Shown here in pieces: positions 60,529 to 64,000 of a DNA stretch of 64,000 nt (the first letter of the stretch is position 1; each line of letters opens with the position of its first letter). The notes under the pieces were generated by a model, which was given only the letters and a program-made list of their open reading frames with translations, made no database searches and was not told where the DNA came from. Made by a program: the position numbers and the translations under genes. The stretch is from Tolumonas sp008015085. Its GTDB lineage: Bacteria > Pseudomonadota > Gammaproteobacteria > Enterobacterales > Aeromonadaceae. The DNA is taken from contig JAJUJX010000002.1 in the NCBI GenBank assembly GCA_029265125.1, forward strand, positions 124,001 through 188,000. The letters run 5' to 3'.

Positions 60529-61602
60529 GTGATTGAAACAGTTCGCCAATTGTTGAGTGAGTTCAAACCTGCATCATGGGAAAAAGATCTATGGTCGGCA
60601 GGTTTTGTCAAAAAGACTGAACTGGTTGATCGTAAATTACATATTTATATTCAGCTGCCTTTTGCCGGATTGTCTTGGGAGAACGAAATACAGGAATTAC
60701 TAGATGAGCGGATCCGTCAGGTAGCCGATATCAGTAATGTCTGGTGGCATTTTGATATACAGGTTGAGACGATTGCACGGAAAAATGCTGTTCCAGCTAT
60801 CCCTGGGGTGAAAAATATTATTGCCGTCAGTTCAGGCAAAGGTGGTGTGGGGAAATCAACAACTTCAGTGAACCTTGCTTTGGCTTTGCAGCAAGAAGGC
60901 GCAAAGGTTGGACTGCTGGATGCGGATATATATGGCCCGTCTATTCCCTTGCTGCTGGGTAAATCTGGTGCACATCCGGAAATTATTGATGAGAAACACA
61001 TGCGCCCGGTTAAAGCGCATTCGGTCGTTTGCAACAGTATTGGATTTCTGGTGCCGGAAACGGAGGCTGCAGTCTGGCGTGGACCGATGGCAAGTAAAGC
61101 ACTATCGCAAATTTTATATGATACCCGCTGGGGAGAATTGGATTATCTGGTGGTTGATTTGCCTCCTGGCACAGGTGATATCCAGTTAACCATTGCGCAG
61201 CAGGTGCCGACGACGGCCGCAGTGGTCGTGACAACACCGCAGGATCTAGCCTTGATTGATGCGCGTAAAGGGATAGCTATGTTTGAAAAAGTAACTATTC
61301 CGGTCTTGGGCGTCATTGAAAACATGAGTTATCACATCTGCAGTAAATGCGGGCATAAAGAGAAAATCTTTGGTGAGGGTGGTGGAGCCAAGGTAGCTGA
61401 GCAATATGGGACTGAGCTACTGGGGCAGATACCACTGCATATCCATATTCGTGAACAGTCAGATGATGGTATGCCGATTGTCGTGGCTGAACCCGGAGGA
61501 AAGCTGGCGCTGACTTATAAACGAATAGCCAGAAAGGTGGCATCCAGTCTTTATTTTTCCGGTAAAACCGAGCCAAGCACAATTTTTACCGTAAATAGCT
61601 AG
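60529..61602 (+). CDS. mrp: Fe-S cluster carrier ATPase Mrp/ApbC
   Basis: 357 residues (E. coli Mrp 369). The N-terminal MIP18-like domain (1-90) lacks an evident Cys. Deviant Walker A VSSGKGGVGKSTTSVNLALAL, Walker B VVDLPPGTGDIQL, and the Fe-S binding CxxC in HICSKCGHKEKIFGEGGG. Transfers Fe-S clusters to apoproteins. GTG/ATG start: GTG at 60529. Confidence 0.95.
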   Translation: MIETVRQLLSEFKPASWEKDLWSAGFVKKTELVDRKLHIYIQLPFAGLSWENEIQELLDERIRQVADISNVWWHFDIQVETIARKNAVPAIPGVKNIIAVSSGKGGVGKSTTSVNLALALQQEGAKVGLLDADIYGPSIPLLLGKSGAHPEIIDEKHMRPVKAHSVVCNSIGFLVPETEAAVWRGPMASKALSQILYDTRWGELDYLVVDLPPGTGDIQLTIAQQVPTTAAVVVTTPQDLALIDARKGIAMFEKVTIPVLGVIENMSYHICSKCGHKEKIFGEGGGAKVAEQYGTELLGQIPLHIHIREQSDDGMPIVVAEPGGKLALTYKRIARKVASSLYFSGKTEPSTIFTVNS

Positions 61603-61630
61603 TTTTACCGTGGTTAGGCAGGTAATAGCA

Positions 61631-61660
61631 TGTTATTTCAGGTGGTGATTTATATATAAT
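61631..61660 (+). promoter_or_regulatory. Promoter of udk
   Basis: Perfect -10 TATAAT at 61655-61660; -35 TGTTAT at about 61631-61636, 18-base spacer. 35 bases before the udk start codon. Confidence 0.5.
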
Positions 61661-61695
61661 GCGCCTCCTGAAATACAGTAAAAAGAGATCTCTTC

Positions 61696-62340
61696 ATGTC
61701 TGATAAAAATCCTGACTGCGTCATTATTGGTATTGCCGGAGCCTCAGCGTCAGGAAAAAGTCTGATCGCCAGAACTATATACAACGAATTAACCGCTGAA
61801 TTGGGTGAAGATCAGATCGGCGTGATCACGGAAGATTGCTATTACAAAGATCAGAGCCATTTATTGATGGCTGAACGTGTTAAAACAAATTATGACCATC
61901 CGGCGGCCTTTGATCATGCACTGCTGGCGCAGCATCTGAAACAGCTGATAGACGGGCAGGCGGTAGATATTCCGACCTATTCCTATTCAGAACATACGCG
62001 TACAGAGCAAACTATTCACTTCACACCTAAACGGATCATCATTCTGGAAGGGATCTTGCTGCTGAATGATCCGGCTCTGCGTAAATTACTGAATGTCAGC
62101 ATTTTCATGGATACACCGCTGGATATTTGTCTGGTTCGCCGTCTGGCGCGTGATGTGCAGGAACGAGGCAGAACTATGGATTCTGTGCTCGAGCAGTATC
62201 AGAAAACTGTGCGCCCGATGTTCCTGCAGTTCATTGAACCGTCGAAACAATATGCGGATATCATTATTCCTCGTGGTGGCCGTAACCGTATCGCGATTGA
62301 AATGCTGAAATCGCGCATCCGTCATTTATTACTGAGCTGA
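61696..62340 (+). CDS. udk: Uridine kinase
   Basis: 214 residues (E. coli 213). P-loop GIAGASASGKS, YYKDQSHL, NYDHPAAFDHALL, and VRRLARDVQERGR identify the family. Phosphorylates uridine and cytidine with GTP/ATP in pyrimidine salvage. Followed by dcd at 19 bases, the same pairing as in E. coli. Confidence 0.97.
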   Translation: MSDKNPDCVIIGIAGASASGKSLIARTIYNELTAELGEDQIGVITEDCYYKDQSHLLMAERVKTNYDHPAAFDHALLAQHLKQLIDGQAVDIPTYSYSEHTRTEQTIHFTPKRIIILEGILLLNDPALRKLLNVSIFMDTPLDICLVRRLARDVQERGRTMDSVLEQYQKTVRPMFLQFIEPSKQYADIIIPRGGRNRIAIEMLKSRIRHLLLS

Positions 62341-62359
62341 TATTTATTCTGGAGAAAAC

Positions 62360-62941
62360 ATGCGTCTTTGTGATCGCGACATCGAGCAGCACCTTGAAGA
62401 TGGTAAAATCGTGATTGAGCCGCGTCCTGACAGCTCGCGTATCAGCGGCGTCAGTGTCGATGTGTTGCTGGGTAATGAGTTTCGTGTTTTTCAGGCTCAT
62501 ACCGCACCTTATATTGATCTGAGCGGCCCGAAAGAAGAGGTTTCTGCGGCTATCGATCGGGTCATGAGTGATGAAATCTTTATTGATAATGGTGACGTAT
62601 TCATCTTGCATCCGGGTGAGCTTGCCCTTGCGGTAACGCATGAATCGGTCACATTGCCAGACAATATTGTCGGCTGGCTGGATGGCCGTTCATCTCTGGC
62701 TCGCTTGGGGTTAATGGTACACGTTACCGCACACCGTATTGATCCGGGCTGGTCTGGCCGCATCGTGCTGGAGTTCTATAATGGCGGACGCTTACCGCTG
62801 GCTTTGCGCCCTGGCATGGTGATTGGTGCTCTAAACTTTGAAACTATGTCTGGTTCGGCTGCTCGCCCTTATAACAAACGTACTAATGCGAAATACAAGA
62901 GTCAGCAGGGTGCGGTTGCCAGCCGCATTGATCAGGATTAA
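62360..62941 (+). CDS. dcd: dCTP deaminase
   Basis: 193 residues, equal to E. coli Dcd. MRLCDRDIEQHLEDGKIVI start. Substrate-site blocks GWLDGRSSLARLGLMVHVTAHRIDPGWSG (in parts) carry the conserved Arg and Ser, and the catalytic Glu is in RIVLEFYN. Makes dUTP for dTTP synthesis. Confidence 0.98.
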   Translation: MRLCDRDIEQHLEDGKIVIEPRPDSSRISGVSVDVLLGNEFRVFQAHTAPYIDLSGPKEEVSAAIDRVMSDEIFIDNGDVFILHPGELALAVTHESVTLPDNIVGWLDGRSSLARLGLMVHVTAHRIDPGWSGRIVLEFYNGGRLPLALRPGMVIGALNFETMSGSAARPYNKRTNAKYKSQQGAVASRIDQD

Positions 62942-62960
62942 AAGAGCAGGACTAAAACAA

Positions 62961-62987
62961 CAAAGCCCCTTCATGGGGCTTTGTTTT
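62961..62987. terminator. Bidirectional terminator between dcd and yciT-like gene
   Basis: CAAAGCCCC-TTCA-TGGGGCTTTG followed by TTTT, with AAAACAA on the other side. Confidence 0.85.
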
Positions 62988-62988
62988 A

Positions 62989-63729
62989 TCAGATGATGTG
63001 AACTTCCGTTCCTTGTTGCTTCAGCCATTCGCAGGCATTTTCCGGTATATTTTTGTCAGTAATCACATGTTTAATTAATGACGTAGGCCCAATGGCGGCG
63101 GGATGAATCCGGCCAAATTTACTGGAATCGGTTAATACAAACACTTCCTGATGTTTGTTCAGAATAGTATTAGCAATATCCGCCCGCATCATATTGCGAT
63201 TGGTAAAGCCAGTCTGGATATCAAAACCATCTACGCCGATAAATGCTTTACTAAAATGTACATGCTCGATACACAAACGAGTCAAAGGTCCAACCAGACT
63301 TTCGCTACTGGTTTGATATTGGCCGCCTAAAAGAATGATCTCTGCTTTACTGGCTCTGAGCTGGTGGGCGATATACGAGCTTGATGTGATAATGGTGATA
63401 TCAGAGCGCTCTGCCAGTAATTTTGCCAGCATGACATTAACACTGCCGCCCTCAATCAACACGCAGTCGTCCCGCCCAATAAATGAGCAGGCATAACTGG
63501 CAATGTCCTGTTTTATTTTGCTGTTTGCCCATAAGCGATGCTCTGGATCTTCACTATCCAGCACAGTTGCTGCACCATGAACCCGTTTCAGAAAACCCTG
63601 ATTTTCCAGCTGTGTCAGATCCTGACGGATTGTCACCTCTGAAACACCTAACTGAGCGGATAGATCTGCTACTGTAATTCGACCTACGCTGTTTACCAGT
63701 TCTAAAATAACCGAATGTCTTGGATGCAT
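62989..63729 (-). CDS. yciT: DeoR/GlpR-family regulator, YciT-like
   Basis: 246 residues (E. coli YciT 249). DeoR HTH at the N-terminus (VADLSAQLGVSEVTIRQDLTQLENQGFLKRVHG in parts). Sugar-phosphate-isomerase-like domain after about 75, with IIITSSSYIAHQLRASKAEIILLGG-type sequence (ITIITSSSYIAHQL, EIILLGGQYQTSSESLVGPLTR), FSKAFIGVDGFDIQTGFT and VLTDSSKFG, close to YciT as I recall it. YciT was linked to osmotic-stress regulation. Effector unknown. The 271 bases upstream to the window end show no gene. Confidence 0.85.
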   Translation of the reverse strand: MHPRHSVILELVNSVGRITVADLSAQLGVSEVTIRQDLTQLENQGFLKRVHGAATVLDSEDPEHRLWANSKIKQDIASYACSFIGRDDCVLIEGGSVNVMLAKLLAERSDITIITSSSYIAHQLRASKAEIILLGGQYQTSSESLVGPLTRLCIEHVHFSKAFIGVDGFDIQTGFTNRNMMRADIANTILNKHQEVFVLTDSSKFGRIHPAAIGPTSLIKHVITDKNIPENACEWLKQQGTEVHII

Positions 63730-64000
63730 AAAACGCTTCTCGCCACTAAAGATCTCATGATACGAATGACAGTATAGTTATATTATTGATTATGCTGGCA
63801 TCCACTGCTTGTATCTGGAGTTTTATAACTTCAATCGACACAAGCTTATATAAACATTTATTAATTTAAGAAAGGTAGATGTTGGTCAAATAAATCCCTT
63901 ATCTGGTGTGATCAGCTTTGCAGATGCATACAAAATATCAATATGAAATGCCGTATGTTTCATTTGTAAGTGCTGTAAGGAACATTTGCAGCACGCTCAC

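Overview
The window is a gammaproteobacterial chromosome segment, about 37 kb of P2-type prophage followed by about 27 kb of core genome. The core order uvrY-uvrC-pgsA-tRNA-Gly/Cys/Leu, pepN-pyrD-zapC, nagZ-ycfP-ndh, metG/mrp and udk-dcd is the enterobacterial/Aeromonadales arrangement. The moderate G+C and the eat-eutBC, D-lactate dehydrogenase and SatP genes would suit an Aeromonadales member such as Tolumonas. That genus guess is inference; the class is well supported.

Positions 1-37299 are an almost complete prophage of the P2 / K139 / phiO18P kind. The integrase (reverse strand) is cut by the window start. Then come lysogeny cargo (1089-5754), an S24-peptidase CI repressor, an operator region, cox, cII-like, ogr-like and early genes up to the rolling-circle replication gene A. 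Next are a methyltransferase and toxin-antitoxin slot, a cos-like sequence, portal Q and terminase P (reverse), capsid O-N-M-L-X, lysis, tail R-S-V-W-J-I-H-G, sheath/tube, E/E' frameshift, tape measure, U and D. A second cargo cassette (33760-36299) and a Rha regulator end the element at the 3' end of tRNA-Leu. Three TGTTGT-N14-ACAACA dyads lie before late operons and probably bind the Ogr-like activator.

The prophage carries accessory genes in three slots. Slot 1, between cI and int, holds a full ABC-three-component (ABC-3C) conflict system: a Rad50-like ATPase with a zinc hook, a middle component and a C-terminal-domain component. Beside them is a two-helix membrane protein. The membrane protein ends in two copies of a 22-residue repeat (I-S-x-N ... 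T-x-x-GDVFIG-x-K), and the ABC-3C CTD protein carries a third copy near its N-terminus. This layout, an effector with two C-terminal motifs next to a receptor with one N-terminal motif, is that of amyloid-signalling pairs (fungal HET-S/NWD2, bacterial NLR-BASS pairs). It suggests an ABC-3C complex that triggers a membrane effector by motif templating. This is the most interesting feature of the window. Slot 2, between A and Q, holds an orphan adenine methyltransferase and a ParD/ParE-like pair. Slot 3, between D and the attachment site, holds a P-loop kinase-like protein, a PIN-GNAT-PUA-like fusion and an ASCH protein, a likely RNA-targeting cassette.

Two near-consensus LexA boxes (each 18 of 20 matches by eye) are present. 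One lies before the prophage integrase and the other inside the promoter of a 79-residue chromosomal gene of unknown function at 56124. With the self-cleavable repressor, the first links excision to the SOS response.

The core part covers DNA repair and signalling (uvrC, uvrY), phospholipid synthesis (pgsA), pyrimidine and dCTP metabolism (pyrD, udk, dcd), phenylalanine synthesis (pheA), cell-wall recycling (nagZ), cell division (zapC), respiration (ndh), fermentation and acetate transport (ldhA, satP), ethanolamine use without microcompartment genes (eat, eutB, eutC), translation (metG, roxA), Fe-S assembly (mrp), thiol-disulfide exchange, and a YciT-like regulator.
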